Of a stretch of 64,000 nt of DNA, positions 53,051-62,823 are shown piece after piece. The notes below the pieces were generated by a model, which worked only from the letters and a program-made list of their open reading frames with translations, searched no databases and was not told the DNA's origin. The stretch's first letter is position 1. The number at the start of each line of letters is the position of its first letter. The translations under genes and the position numbers were made by a program. This DNA is from Oceanirhabdus seepicola. GTDB taxonomy: Bacteria > Bacillota > Clostridia > Clostridiales > Clostridiaceae. The DNA is taken from the NCBI RefSeq assembly GCF_023684385.1, contig NZ_JAGSOJ010000004.1:248001-312000 (forward strand). The letters run 5' to 3'.

Positions 53051-54223
53051 ATGAAGAAGAATTTGCTTACAGTGCTCATACTGTCAAGTGTTGTCTTTCT
53101 TTTCGGATGTAGTACGGAAAATAAAGAAACTGATTTGCCTAAAGATAAAAAAAATAGCATAGAAATAACTGATAATAGCTCATCAAATAATGAAAAAAAT
53201 AATACAGAAACAAAGGATACTGGTTTGTCTATAGATAACAAAGCAGGTATTGAATTTGTTACGCTAGAGGATAGAGGAGAAACTTTTTCAATTTCTACTG
53301 CTGAAATCACAAATGACCAATATGTTAATTACTTAAACAGTGCTTATAAGGACAATAAAATCGTTTATAACCGCGAGAAAGGTGAAGTAGAAACTACAGA
53401 TGGCTACTCTATGATTCAATTAAGTGGAAGCAGAGTAGTAAAAGACCACAATAAAGATGGAGTTTTTGAACTTGATGAGATGGAAAATCCTCTTAACAGA
53501 TGTTATATAGAATATGATAAAGAATCTGATTCTTTTATACTTGTTGACCCTACAAAAGTTGACTGGAATCAGTATTTTGATTCATCAAAATATCCTAATG
53601 TAGTAGACAGTATTACAGACTGGGCTGAACTTAATAATGGAGAAGGACAGTTCTACGGTAATGGCGATACTGACAAGTTACTTCCTACGCTAGAGGAAAT
53701 TAAGAAGTGGCCAGTAACTTTTATCAGATATTACGGAGCTAGAGAATTCGCTGATTATTATGGATATGATTTACCTACAAGAGAAGAATGGATATTTGCA
53801 GCAAAAGGTGGTCAAGACTTTGGTTATGCTACCAATGATGGAAACGCCACAGATTCTTCTGCTTGGTACAATTCACAAGCTCCTCAACAAATTCATAAAG
53901 GACATGCTCAGGCTTATGACTCAATAGAACCTAACCCATATGGTATTTACAACTTAGGTGGAAATGTGTGGGAATGGACAAAGGAATGGGCAGAATGGAC
54001 TCCAAATGAGAGACTTGGTACTGTTGACAGATTTTTTATAGATGATGAGAAACGTAATCCAATTATTGATGAAAGCATTGAATTTAGTACACAAAATCAA
54101 TACAAGAAATCTTTAATTGGTGGATCTTTTAATTATTTTGATAAAACTATGTCCATTGATTGGACTCATGCAGCATATATACATGCTGGAAATGACCATT
54201 TTGGCTTTAGAGTAGTAAAATAA
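53051..54223 (+). CDS. SUMF1/FGE-like lipoprotein lacking catalytic cysteines
   Basis: Protein of 390 aa. Signal peptide with lipobox LFGC, then a low-complexity Asn/Lys/Ser/Asp linker to about residue 60. The formylglycine-generating-enzyme fold follows: EITNDQYVNYLN, ADYYGYDLPTREEWIFAAKG, NPYGIYNLGGNVWEWT and LIGGSFNYFD...HFGFRVVK. True FGEs have two cysteines in the last segment; none is present here. A canonical EF-hand-type loop DHNKDGVFELDE (132-143) is inserted. It is probably an extracellular binding protein rather than an enzyme. ATG follows GAAGGAG. Confidence 0.82.
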   Translation: MKKNLLTVLILSSVVFLFGCSTENKETDLPKDKKNSIEITDNSSSNNEKNNTETKDTGLSIDNKAGIEFVTLEDRGETFSISTAEITNDQYVNYLNSAYKDNKIVYNREKGEVETTDGYSMIQLSGSRVVKDHNKDGVFELDEMENPLNRCYIEYDKESDSFILVDPTKVDWNQYFDSSKYPNVVDSITDWAELNNGEGQFYGNGDTDKLLPTLEEIKKWPVTFIRYYGAREFADYYGYDLPTREEWIFAAKGGQDFGYATNDGNATDSSAWYNSQAPQQIHKGHAQAYDSIEPNPYGIYNLGGNVWEWTKEWAEWTPNERLGTVDRFFIDDEKRNPIIDESIEFSTQNQYKKSLIGGSFNYFDKTMSIDWTHAAYIHAGNDHFGFRVVK

Positions 54224-54250
54224 TGTTCGAAGAATACCTAACCACACTCT

Positions 54251-54281
54251 AAAAAAAACCGTACCTATTTATGGTACGGTT
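54251..54281 (-). terminator. Terminator of the helicase gene
   Basis: Stem AACCGTACC/GGTACGGTT with a 7-nt loop, then T8 on the minus strand. Confidence 0.85.
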
Positions 54282-54302
54282 CACCTAAATTCATCCTAAA
54301 TC

Positions 54303-55754
54303 CTAATATTTATGACCAACATTCTTAAATGAAATAGACTTTCCTTTTATCGTTAGCTTCTCTAGTGCTTTCATTACTATATCGCCTTTACCTTCAAATA
54401 TTTCAATATAAGTACAAGTTTTTTGAATATCAATAATACCAATATCATCGTTAGTAATTCCATTGATAGAACATAAAGCTCCTATGATATCCACAGCTCT
54501 AAGCTTTTTATTTTTACCAGCATTTAATCTTATTCTACTTATCTTCTTATTTAATTTTTCAGCTCTATCTTTCTTTACTTTAGGTTTTGATTTGTACATA
54601 TTAGGAAATGCTTCTTTGCTTGCTCTCACATCTGACTCTGTTGGAATTTCAGCTTTTTCAATAGATACACCAGCAAATTCTTCTATTTTTTCAAGCATAC
54701 GCTCCTGTCTCTCAGTTACAAAAGTTATAGCTCTTCCACCTTTTCCTGCTCTACCAGTTCTCCCTATACGATGTACATAACTTTCAATCTCTACTGGAAT
54801 ATCATAATTAATTACAAGTGAAATATCATCTATATGGATACCACGTGCTGCTACATCTGTAGCTACAAGAAAATGAAATCTACCTCTTTTAAAATCATTA
54901 ATTGTTTGTAATCTAATATCCTGCTCCATCCCACCATGAAGACCTTCTGCAAAGTATTTATTTTTATTTAAGAAACGCTGTACTTTCCTTACTGTTTCTC
55001 TTGTGTTACAGAATACAATACAACTTTCAGGTCTTTGTGTAATAATTAATCTATTTAATAAATCAAATTTATTATTTTCTTCGATTTCATAATATACCTG
55101 ATTAATCTTTTCTAATGTTGATTCTTCAGCTTCTATTTCAATTTTTATTGGATCGCACATATATGACTTGCATATTTCTTGAATTCGCTCTGGCATTGTT
55201 GCAGAAAACAATAATGTAACTCGTTCTTTCGGCAATTTATTAATTATATTCACCATCTGATCTATAAATCCCATATTAAGCATCTCATCAGCTTCATCTA
55301 TTATAAGATATTTAATTTTTTGCGGGTCTATAGTACCATTTTCTATATGTGCATTAACCCTACCAGGAGTTCCTGAAATCATATGAACTCTTTGTCTTAA
55401 TTCCCCAACTTCAATACGCATAGGATGTTTTCCATATACAGCTGCACATCTAATTTTCATATACCTACCAATATTCCCAATATCGGTTTTCACCTGAACG
55501 GCAAGTTCTCTCGTTGGTGTTAAAATAAGCACCTGGGGATCTTTTAAATTTCTATCCACATTTTCACATAATGGTATTCCAAATGCTCCAGTTTTACCAC
55601 TTCCAGTTTGTGCTCTTACTATCAAATCTTTATCTTTTAGTATATATGGTATTACTTTTTCTTGAACTTCTGTAGCATATTTAAAATCTAAGTCTTTTAA
55701 TGATCTTAAGATATCATTATGTAGCCCCAAGTCAGTAAATTTCTTTTTATTCAT
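54303..55754 (-). CDS. dbpA: DEAD-box RNA helicase, DbpA/YxiN type
   Basis: Protein of 483 aa. Helicase core motifs: AQTGSGKT, PTRELA, GTPGRV, DEAD, SAT, ATDVAARGI and HRIGRTGRAGKGG. The C-terminal domain (about 405-483, SRIRLNAGKNKKLRAVDIIG followed by ALCSINGI) is the DbpA RNA-binding domain, which in DbpA/YxiN binds hairpin 92 of 23S rRNA. It should act in large-subunit ribosome assembly. No operon partner; a terminator follows. Confidence 0.92.
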   Translation of the reverse strand: MNKKKFTDLGLHNDILRSLKDLDFKYATEVQEKVIPYILKDKDLIVRAQTGSGKTGAFGIPLCENVDRNLKDPQVLILTPTRELAVQVKTDIGNIGRYMKIRCAAVYGKHPMRIEVGELRQRVHMISGTPGRVNAHIENGTIDPQKIKYLIIDEADEMLNMGFIDQMVNIINKLPKERVTLLFSATMPERIQEICKSYMCDPIKIEIEAEESTLEKINQVYYEIEENNKFDLLNRLIITQRPESCIVFCNTRETVRKVQRFLNKNKYFAEGLHGGMEQDIRLQTINDFKRGRFHFLVATDVAARGIHIDDISLVINYDIPVEIESYVHRIGRTGRAGKGGRAITFVTERQERMLEKIEEFAGVSIEKAEIPTESDVRASKEAFPNMYKSKPKVKKDRAEKLNKKISRIRLNAGKNKKLRAVDIIGALCSINGITNDDIGIIDIQKTCTYIEIFEGKGDIVMKALEKLTIKGKSISFKNVGHKY

Positions 55755-56025
55755 CTAATTACCTCACATTTATATTATATATTAATTTTACATTGTTTTT
55801 TTACTATTATTTGCTCTTTATATTTTGGCATACATCAGAGTATATCATACTTTCACTCTCACTACATCTTTACTTACAAATAAAATCTAAATAATATATA
55901 TAATAAGCAATTAATAGAGAACAAATAATGATATCTTTCCAAATTTATATTTGAGTTATGCAAACATCACTGTGGTATTTTATTACATTAAATACTATAA
56001 TATGTAATGAGAGGTGATTATAATT

Positions 56026-58050
56026 ATGATGAAATTTATTAAAACTGTGAACTTAGTATTTTATTTTATAATAGCATTATTCTTTATGGAAACCATATTA
56101 AGATTATGTACAACAGGAGAATTTTTTTCCTCTGGATTTATATTTTCTTTTTTATTTTCCATTTCATTAGCAATTATTTTTTATATTATCTGTAGCTTTT
56201 TTGAAGATAAAATCTGTTACATCTTGGGATCTATTTTCCTTGGATTATCAGCATTGATTTTTTCTTCCCAACTGATTTACTTCAAATTTTTTAGGACATT
56301 CTACAGCTTATATTCTGCTGGAAACTCCTCTCAGGTTTTTGAATTTTGGAAAGATATCATAACACTCCTAGCTAAAAATTTCATATGGATTATATTGATT
56401 TTTTTACCTTTCATACTGATTCTCATTTTTGGAAAGAAAATATTATCCTTTAAAAAAATAAAATGGTCTTATAGAGTAGTACTAGTTAGCTGCATTTTTT
56501 TATCACATGTTATAGGTCTTGCTAATGTTTATATTGGTGAAAGAACATTAAATTCACCCTATGACCTATATTTTAAAACCGATAATCCCATCCTTTCCGT
56601 TGAGAAGCTAGGATTAATTACAACTATGAGAATTGATTTACAAAGAATAATTTCAGGCTGGTCACCTGTCTTCGACTCATCATCCCTAGATTTACTTTCC
56701 TCTCCTCCAGTAAAAACTAAAGTAAACACTCATGTAAAGGTAATGGAACCATTAGACTCAAGTAACTTAGCGTGTGTTTCTAGTAATACTATTAAAAAAG
56801 AAAAACTAGAGTATAATACATTGAATATAGATTTTGAAAATCTCATTTCCAATGAAAAAGATGAAGTTATAAAAGACATGCATAAATATTTCAACATAGT
56901 ACAACCCACAACAAAAAACGAGTACACTGGAAAATATAAGGGGTATAATCTTATACTCATTACCGCTGAAAGCTTTTCTCCTTATGCTGTACGTGAGGAT
57001 CTTACTCCAACACTATACAAAATGATTCATGACGGTTATAATTTTACAGACTTTTATAACCCTATATGGGGCGTAAGCACCTCTGATGGCGAATATGTAG
57101 CATGTACAAGCCTTGTTCCTAAGAGTGGCGTTTGGAGCTTTTATAAATCTGGAAACAACTATATGCCTTTTGTAATGGGAAATCAGTTTAAAAATATAGG
57201 CTATAAGACAATGGCTTATCATAATCATAGCTATACCTATTACAAACGTAATATTTCTCATCCTAATATGGGATATGAATATAAAGGCCTTGGAAATGGT
57301 CTTAATGTAAAAAAGACTTGGCCTGAATCAGACCTTGAGATGATGGAAAAAACAGTGTCAGACTATATTAATAATCAACCTTTTCACGCATATTACATGA
57401 CTGTAAGTGGTCATATGCAATACTCCTTTAATGGAAACTCAATGTCATTGAAAAATAGAGATACAGTTAAGGATCTACCATATTCAGAGCAAGCCAAGGC
57501 ATATATATCCTGCAATTTAGAACTTGAAAAAGCTATGTCATATTTATTAAATGCCCTTGAAGAAGCGGGAATTGCAGATAAAACACTTATAGCTCTTAGT
57601 GCAGATCATTACCCTTATGGCCTTGAAGATAAAACATTCGAAGAACTTGCTGGTCACCCTGTAGAAAAGAACTTTGAACTCTTCAAGAGTCCCTTTATAT
57701 TGTATACAAAGGGAATGGAGCCTACTACTATAGATAAACCTTGTTCAAGCCTTGATATCATTCCAACGCTTTCCAACATCCTTGGTCTAGAATATGATTC
57801 AAGGCTCCTTATGGGACGAGATATATTTTCGGATTCCGAACCATTAGTTCTATTTCTAAACAAAAGTTTCATAACTGATAAAGGCCGCTATAATTCGAAA
57901 ACAGGAGAATTTATTTCAAAAGAAGGCGCCACATTTGATGAAGACTATATTAAGAGAATTTCTACAATAGTAAACAGTAAATTTCATTATTCTGCTAAGA
58001 TACTTGAAACCGACTACTATAATAAAATATTAAAAGAAATGGAGAATTGA
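56026..58050 (+). CDS. LTA synthase family membrane phosphotransferase
   Basis: Protein of 674 aa. Five N-terminal membrane segments (to about 200), then a large extracellular sulfatase-fold domain. ITAESFSPYAVREDLTPTLY contains the metal-binding Glu; WGVSTSDGEYVAC holds the likely catalytic Thr; ALSADHYPYGL carries the Asp-His metal ligands. LtaS-type enzymes move glycerol-phosphate from phosphatidylglycerol onto teichoic acid or related polymers. The exact polymer is unknown. ATG 56026 lies nine bases after GAGAGGTG. The 3' end runs into a miniature family A repeat. Confidence 0.88.
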   Translation: MMKFIKTVNLVFYFIIALFFMETILRLCTTGEFFSSGFIFSFLFSISLAIIFYIICSFFEDKICYILGSIFLGLSALIFSSQLIYFKFFRTFYSLYSAGNSSQVFEFWKDIITLLAKNFIWIILIFLPFILILIFGKKILSFKKIKWSYRVVLVSCIFLSHVIGLANVYIGERTLNSPYDLYFKTDNPILSVEKLGLITTMRIDLQRIISGWSPVFDSSSLDLLSSPPVKTKVNTHVKVMEPLDSSNLACVSSNTIKKEKLEYNTLNIDFENLISNEKDEVIKDMHKYFNIVQPTTKNEYTGKYKGYNLILITAESFSPYAVREDLTPTLYKMIHDGYNFTDFYNPIWGVSTSDGEYVACTSLVPKSGVWSFYKSGNNYMPFVMGNQFKNIGYKTMAYHNHSYTYYKRNISHPNMGYEYKGLGNGLNVKKTWPESDLEMMEKTVSDYINNQPFHAYYMTVSGHMQYSFNGNSMSLKNRDTVKDLPYSEQAKAYISCNLELEKAMSYLLNALEEAGIADKTLIALSADHYPYGLEDKTFEELAGHPVEKNFELFKSPFILYTKGMEPTTIDKPCSSLDIIPTLSNILGLEYDSRLLMGRDIFSDSEPLVLFLNKSFITDKGRYNSKTGEFISKEGATFDEDYIKRISTIVNSKFHYSAKILETDYYNKILKEMEN

Positions 58051-58100
58051 AAATGGATAATGGAGAACAATTCTACATTATCCATTATCCATTATTTTTT
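58047..58100. repeat. Miniature family A element / terminator hairpin
   Basis: AATGGATAATG (58052-58062) and CATTATCCATT (58076-58086) form a perfect 11-bp stem built from the same heptamers (AATGGAT, CATTATC) as the ends of family A copy 2, with only 13 nt between. A T6 run follows at the right. It appears to be the terminal repeats of family A without the core, now placed as a terminator between convergent genes. Confidence 0.6.
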
Positions 58101-59076
58101 ATTTCACTACTCTATCATCAAAATATCTGATTAGTGAATAACATACAGGTTCAAAATGCTTTAGCCAAAATCTACGAGCACTCATATTCATGGACTCAAA
58201 ATCAACAGATATTCTCTCATATCCATTAGTAATAGTCCACTCATTAACCTTATTAAGCAAATGTTTTCCTATACCTAACCCTCTAGCTTTATCAGTAATA
58301 TGGGCTATGTGAATACTCACAGTCATCATATCTTGTACGATGGTACATGCATTATCTCCATTAATGACAGTTTTCATAATACCCACTATTTCTCCATGAT
58401 ATTCTGCTACCCAGAGAGTGATTTCATCATCAACTAACCAATCCTTAATGTTACCTGAAGTTTCACCACCATTAATATTCAAACAAATTGGAGCTTTAGC
58501 CATGTATTCTTTGTGTTCTTTAATTAAATACTCAATTTCTTTTATGTCTTTATGAGTGGCTTGCCTAATTATTGCATTTACTGAACAGTTTTCAATACAC
58601 CTAGGCTCTCTAACAGCATCTATAACTAACATTCCATAACCATTCATGAACAAGCCATCTATAACTTCTCTATCATGCTCAAGGCATGTTATGCAGCTAG
58701 AAACACATCCCTCTTCCTGCCATTTTAAAGAAATACTTTCGTACATCATTTGATAGATTTCCTGTCTATTTTCTTTAATAGCTGCGTGTCCCCATTCAGG
58801 TATGAATGTTCCCTTATTAGAACTTTTAAATTTAGAAAACTCAAAACATGATATAAAACCTACAATTGATTCTTCTATAATTGCAACAATACCATAACCC
58901 TTTTCAATTATATGTTTTAATAACCCAATTACATTTTCCTTTTCAGTATATTTCGCCGGTACAATAGAACTCTTTATACGCATTTCCTTATAGTTTTCAA
59001 TAAATAAATCCGTAATATTATCTAAATGTCTTTCCTCAAGTGCTTCTATTCTAATATTTTTAGCATTATATTTCAT
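58099..59076 (-). CDS. GNAT acetyltransferase with duplicated domain
   Basis: Protein of 325 aa. The C-terminal GNAT domain (about 170-325) has ITDKARGLGIGKHLLNKVNE (acetyl-CoA loop RGLGIG) and NMSARRFWLKHFEPV. The N-terminal half starts IRIEALEERHLDNITDLFIE and seems to be a second, degenerate GNAT domain without a clear acetyl-CoA loop. Substrate unknown. Single gene, convergent with the LtaS-family gene. Confidence 0.82.
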   Translation of the reverse strand: MKYNAKNIRIEALEERHLDNITDLFIENYKEMRIKSSIVPAKYTEKENVIGLLKHIIEKGYGIVAIIEESIVGFISCFEFSKFKSSNKGTFIPEWGHAAIKENRQEIYQMMYESISLKWQEEGCVSSCITCLEHDREVIDGLFMNGYGMLVIDAVREPRCIENCSVNAIIRQATHKDIKEIEYLIKEHKEYMAKAPICLNINGGETSGNIKDWLVDDEITLWVAEYHGEIVGIMKTVINGDNACTIVQDMMTVSIHIAHITDKARGLGIGKHLLNKVNEWTITNGYERISVDFESMNMSARRFWLKHFEPVCYSLIRYFDDRVVK

Positions 59077-59295
59077 ATTAAGTAACCTCCATATTATCTT
59101 TTTATATGATAAATATTATTTTCTAAAAATTTATAGTGATTACTTAATTCTTAAATGCGGTTTTCTTAATTGTTGTTCTTGTTAAATTTAGAGTTTTTTT
59201 AATTACAACAACACTCCTTTCTTATATATAATTCATTATCTTTATATTGAAATTATACCACATTTAAACTATTATTCATCCTTCAATGCTTAATA

Positions 59296-59991
59296 CTATA
59301 CAATAACATCTTCATTTTCAATATTTCTAAATGTCATATAAACTACAAAAATACCAATGAACATCATTATTATAGGTATTATGATAATTGATGATAATGT
59401 AAATCCACCATTGTTAGAATATAAGAAACATGCTATTAAAAATGCTGATACAATTGTTGCTACAGTTGATTTTTTTCTCATACCAAAGTATATAGGTATC
59501 ATAGATATACATGAATTTGTTAATGCCGAAATCAAGATGACTATTATTTGTTTAGTTATTATACTAGATGTAACTTTAAAAGTAATCGTTTTAGTGATTA
59601 CTAAGATTATATACATGCTAGTACATAAAAAGATTGATGAAAGTATAATACTTATAAATGTAAAAACACCTATAATAATTAATTTTGAAATTAATAATTT
59701 CTTCCTATTTATTGGATAAGTAAATAATAAAGTTATTGTTTTATTCTTATATTCTGATATTATAAGTTTAGCTATAAGAACACTTGCGTAAATCAAAAAA
59801 GTAACGTTTATAATAGACATAATAATAGTGACTATCAGATTATAATTTTCAAATGCTGTTTTCCCTTCCGCTTTCTCTGCGAAAAATATCAAACATAATA
59901 ATGCGAATATACATAAATTACAGATTGCCGCTACCATTATTTTATTTTTCATATTAAATCTTTTAAGTTCCAGTCTTATCAAATTAAACAT
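59296..59991 (-). CDS. ABC-2 type exporter permease
   Basis: Protein of 231 aa with six membrane segments, the size of BcrB/lantibiotic-immunity-type permeases (IMVAAICNLCIFALLCLIFF; NKTITLLFTYPINRKKLLIS). Its start overlaps the end of the ATPase gene by 8 bases, so both are translated together. It should form the membrane channel of an exporter for a peptide antibiotic or lipid-linked compound. Confidence 0.85.
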   Translation of the reverse strand: MFNLIRLELKRFNMKNKIMVAAICNLCIFALLCLIFFAEKAEGKTAFENYNLIVTIIMSIINVTFLIYASVLIAKLIISEYKNKTITLLFTYPINRKKLLISKLIIIGVFTFISIILSSIFLCTSMYIILVITKTITFKVTSSIITKQIIVILISALTNSCISMIPIYFGMRKKSTVATIVSAFLIACFLYSNNGGFTLSSIIIIPIIMMFIGIFVVYMTFRNIENEDVIV

Positions 59992-60910
59992 TCACCAAAC
60001 CTCCTTCTTTTGTTAACTTTAAGAAATATTCCTCTAAAGAACTTTCTTTTTTTGTAATAGATTCTATTGATACCCCATTTAAAATTAATGTTTCCGAAAT
60101 TTTATTTGGTGTAATATTTGAATTATAAATTCTTATTAAATTATCATTCATTACTTTAAAGTTAGATATATTAAGTTTATTATTCAATATATAAGTTGCC
60201 CTTGATGTATCCTCAACTGCCATCTCAATAAATTCAAAATTGCTTTTTCGGATATTTTCCATAGAAACCTCTTTTACTAGTTTTCCATCATTAATAACCC
60301 CTATTGTGTCAGCAATTTGTTCTATCTCACTTAATATATGGCTTGAGATTAATATGGTTATACCATATTCAGTACTAAGCATTTTAAATAAATCTCTTAA
60401 TTCTTTTATTCCCATTGGATCAAGTCCATTAATAGGCTCGTCTAATATTAACAATTCAGGTTTTGTAATTATTGCTCTAGCTATCCCCAGTCTCTGCTTC
60501 ATACCAAGAGAGAAAGCTTTAACAGGTTTTTGATCAACGCCTCTCAAATTCACCATTTTTAATACTTCATCAATAGTTTTTTTATTATGATATCCCATAT
60601 AATCACAATGCATCTCCAAATTTTCTCTTCCAGTTAATTTTTCATAAAAAACTGGTGTTTCAATGATTGTACCCATTCTTTTCAATGCTTCATAGGAGGT
60701 ATTAGTTAGTCTTTCATCAAAGATCTCTATCTCTCCTACAGTTGGCTTAAGAAGATTAGTTATAAGTTTCATTACTGTTGTCTTCCCCGCTCCATTAGGT
60801 CCTAAAAAACCATATATTTCACCTTTTTTAATATTCATATTTACATTTGAAACTACTTCTTTCCCATCAAAAACTTTAGTTAAGTTATATGTTTTTAATA
60901 TATATTCCAT
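59984..60910 (-). CDS. ABC exporter ATP-binding protein (BcrA-like)
   Basis: Protein of 308 aa. Walker A GPNGAGKTT, Q-loop region GTIIETPVFYEKLTG, signature FSLGMKQRLGIARAI (LGMKQ variant usual for this class), Walker B LLILDEP and the H-loop ISSHILSE. The C-terminal extension of about 80 residues is typical of BcrA-type ATPases. It powers the permease encoded next. The kinase/regulator genes lie upstream on the same strand, so this is the probable target operon. Confidence 0.9.
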   Translation of the reverse strand: MEYILKTYNLTKVFDGKEVVSNVNMNIKKGEIYGFLGPNGAGKTTVMKLITNLLKPTVGEIEIFDERLTNTSYEALKRMGTIIETPVFYEKLTGRENLEMHCDYMGYHNKKTIDEVLKMVNLRGVDQKPVKAFSLGMKQRLGIARAIITKPELLILDEPINGLDPMGIKELRDLFKMLSTEYGITILISSHILSEIEQIADTIGVINDGKLVKEVSMENIRKSNFEFIEMAVEDTSRATYILNNKLNISNFKVMNDNLIRIYNSNITPNKISETLILNGVSIESITKKESSLEEYFLKLTKEGGLVNV

Positions 60911-61030
60911 TTAAATTCTCCTTTCAACTACCCTATGTATTTATTGTACATTTTGAATTTATCTTATTTATTAAGCAAATCTAACAAATTTCTAAAGTTA
61001 TAACTTTATATAGGGTTATTAGCTTTACAA

Positions 61031-62806
61031 TTAATATAAAATCCTCTTTACGATTTCATTTTCTTTGTTAAGAATATGACTTAATTTTTCAAAAGGAATT
61101 GTAATATACATATGCCAGTCGCCACAGCTTTTGCCATATGCTTCTTTGGTGATAGTAATCCCTTCCTCAGAAAACTCAAAACATAGTCTTTCAACGTTAA
61201 TCTCACGTTTATCACTATTGGAATTTCCACTCTCCTTTAATTCATTCCTTATTATTTTTTCTAATTCTTCTTCAGATACTTCTGGCTCTTTCTTAATTTC
61301 TTCAATTATATTTTTCTCAATAAATTCATTCAATTTTTTATCCTGATCAGATAACAATTCTTGCCTAACTATTGTCTTTAAAGAATTAACTCTATTTATA
61401 CTTTTATAATAAGGTTCTTTAATATCCTCATACTCTCTCTCATCTTCCTTTATCTTTTTAATGTTGTCTTCCCAAAGGATATTTCCATCCAAATTAAGAT
61501 ATATATTCGTTGTAATATCCCAACAACTGGTTTTATTTTCTCCAATTAATATATCTCCTTTTTTATAGTATTTTTCGTAGAAACTCATCTTTTTCTCTTC
61601 TTGTATGTTCAGGTTGTTGTCCATAATATGAATACCATCACTTAGCACTCCAAGAATTCTATTTTCATCAATTCTGAGAACATTATGATATATTTCTTCT
61701 GTTTTTTTACCAGTTTTTAAATCATGAATAACATAAAATTTCACTCTAGCCTGTCCCTGCCACAAGTAATCTTCAATATACCAAACAATTCCTTTCCCAA
61801 GGTATGTAACTTCATTATCCTTATGATTATTACGAACTTTGTTTTCAGCTCCATCCTTTTTCACATTAACGATAATTTCATTATTCTCATATTTATATCC
61901 ATCTTTTTCAACTTCAAGTTTCATCTGGTAATCCTCTGCCCTCCAAACAAAACCATAGTACCAACTATCCACTTCACCCACAAAAGTACCATCAACCATA
62001 TATACTTCACTTTTGTTTATTTGTGCTCCACTATGCCTCTCTACAAAAACTCCATCTCCAATTAGCTCATATACAGTATCTTCTTCCTTACCTCTACATA
62101 TTTCATTTCCCCACTTATTTATAACAATCTTTTCTTTATTTTTTAAGCATGCAATTAGAATTTTATCTTTTACATCAACATATTCAATATTATTAATTTT
62201 CTTATTGTGACCACTCTTTACATCTACAACACTTAAAACTTTATTTCCATTTTTATCCTCACTTAAACCAATCTCAACATCCTCATCTGCAAAATAAAGT
62301 TCTTTGTAACCAGTGTTTCCTACAACTTTATTTCTTAAATCAAAAGAATAATATAAATCATTCATTAACACCTTTGAAAAAAAATTATTCTTAACTTGAA
62401 AAGTCTCATCATATTGTGCTGGAACCACTATCTCTCCTATATGATTTTTATATCCAAATTTAATTTCTACTCCTATTATTTCAGAGAAAGGATATATATT
62501 TACACCTTCTGTCTCCATTTGCTCTTTTGATTTTTTATCTTTAATAACTTTTTTCCACACTTCTATAAAGGAATCATCATCGTAAACTTTTGCTTGTCTA
62601 GTTTTTGATTTTACATCCTCTTTTGCGTTTTCTTCTTTTGTTTTTTCTTCTTTAAAATCCTCTTTCGTTACTTTTTTAGCTTTTATTTCTACTTTAGGCT
62701 TTTCTATTTCTACTTTCTGTTTTTCCCCACCTTGTAATCCTTTAGTAATAATGATTGCTGTTACACATATAACCATTACCATCACTAATATACTTTTCCC
62801 TTTCAT
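61031..62806 (-). CDS. Membrane-anchored WG-repeat-like protein of a two-component locus
   Basis: Protein of 591 aa. One N-terminal membrane segment (SILVMVMVICVTAIIIT), then a highly charged Lys/Glu linker to about residue 70. At about 120-140, FGYKNHIGEIVVPAQYDETF resembles a WG repeat, followed by beta-rich sequence of the same sort without clear repeats. The C-terminal 170 residues (SEEGITITKEAYGKSCGDWH, then MYITIPFEKLSHIL) recall DUF3298/RsiV-like domains. No enzyme motif. It follows the kinase gene by 17 bp, so an accessory sensor for the kinase or exporter is likely. ATG 62806 follows AAGGTGAGG. Confidence 0.65.
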   Translation of the reverse strand: MKGKSILVMVMVICVTAIIITKGLQGGEKQKVEIEKPKVEIKAKKVTKEDFKEEKTKEENAKEDVKSKTRQAKVYDDDSFIEVWKKVIKDKKSKEQMETEGVNIYPFSEIIGVEIKFGYKNHIGEIVVPAQYDETFQVKNNFFSKVLMNDLYYSFDLRNKVVGNTGYKELYFADEDVEIGLSEDKNGNKVLSVVDVKSGHNKKINNIEYVDVKDKILIACLKNKEKIVINKWGNEICRGKEEDTVYELIGDGVFVERHSGAQINKSEVYMVDGTFVGEVDSWYYGFVWRAEDYQMKLEVEKDGYKYENNEIIVNVKKDGAENKVRNNHKDNEVTYLGKGIVWYIEDYLWQGQARVKFYVIHDLKTGKKTEEIYHNVLRIDENRILGVLSDGIHIMDNNLNIQEEKKMSFYEKYYKKGDILIGENKTSCWDITTNIYLNLDGNILWEDNIKKIKEDEREYEDIKEPYYKSINRVNSLKTIVRQELLSDQDKKLNEFIEKNIIEEIKKEPEVSEEELEKIIRNELKESGNSNSDKREINVERLCFEFSEEGITITKEAYGKSCGDWHMYITIPFEKLSHILNKENEIVKRILY

Positions 62807-62823
62807 ATCATCCTCACCTTTCA

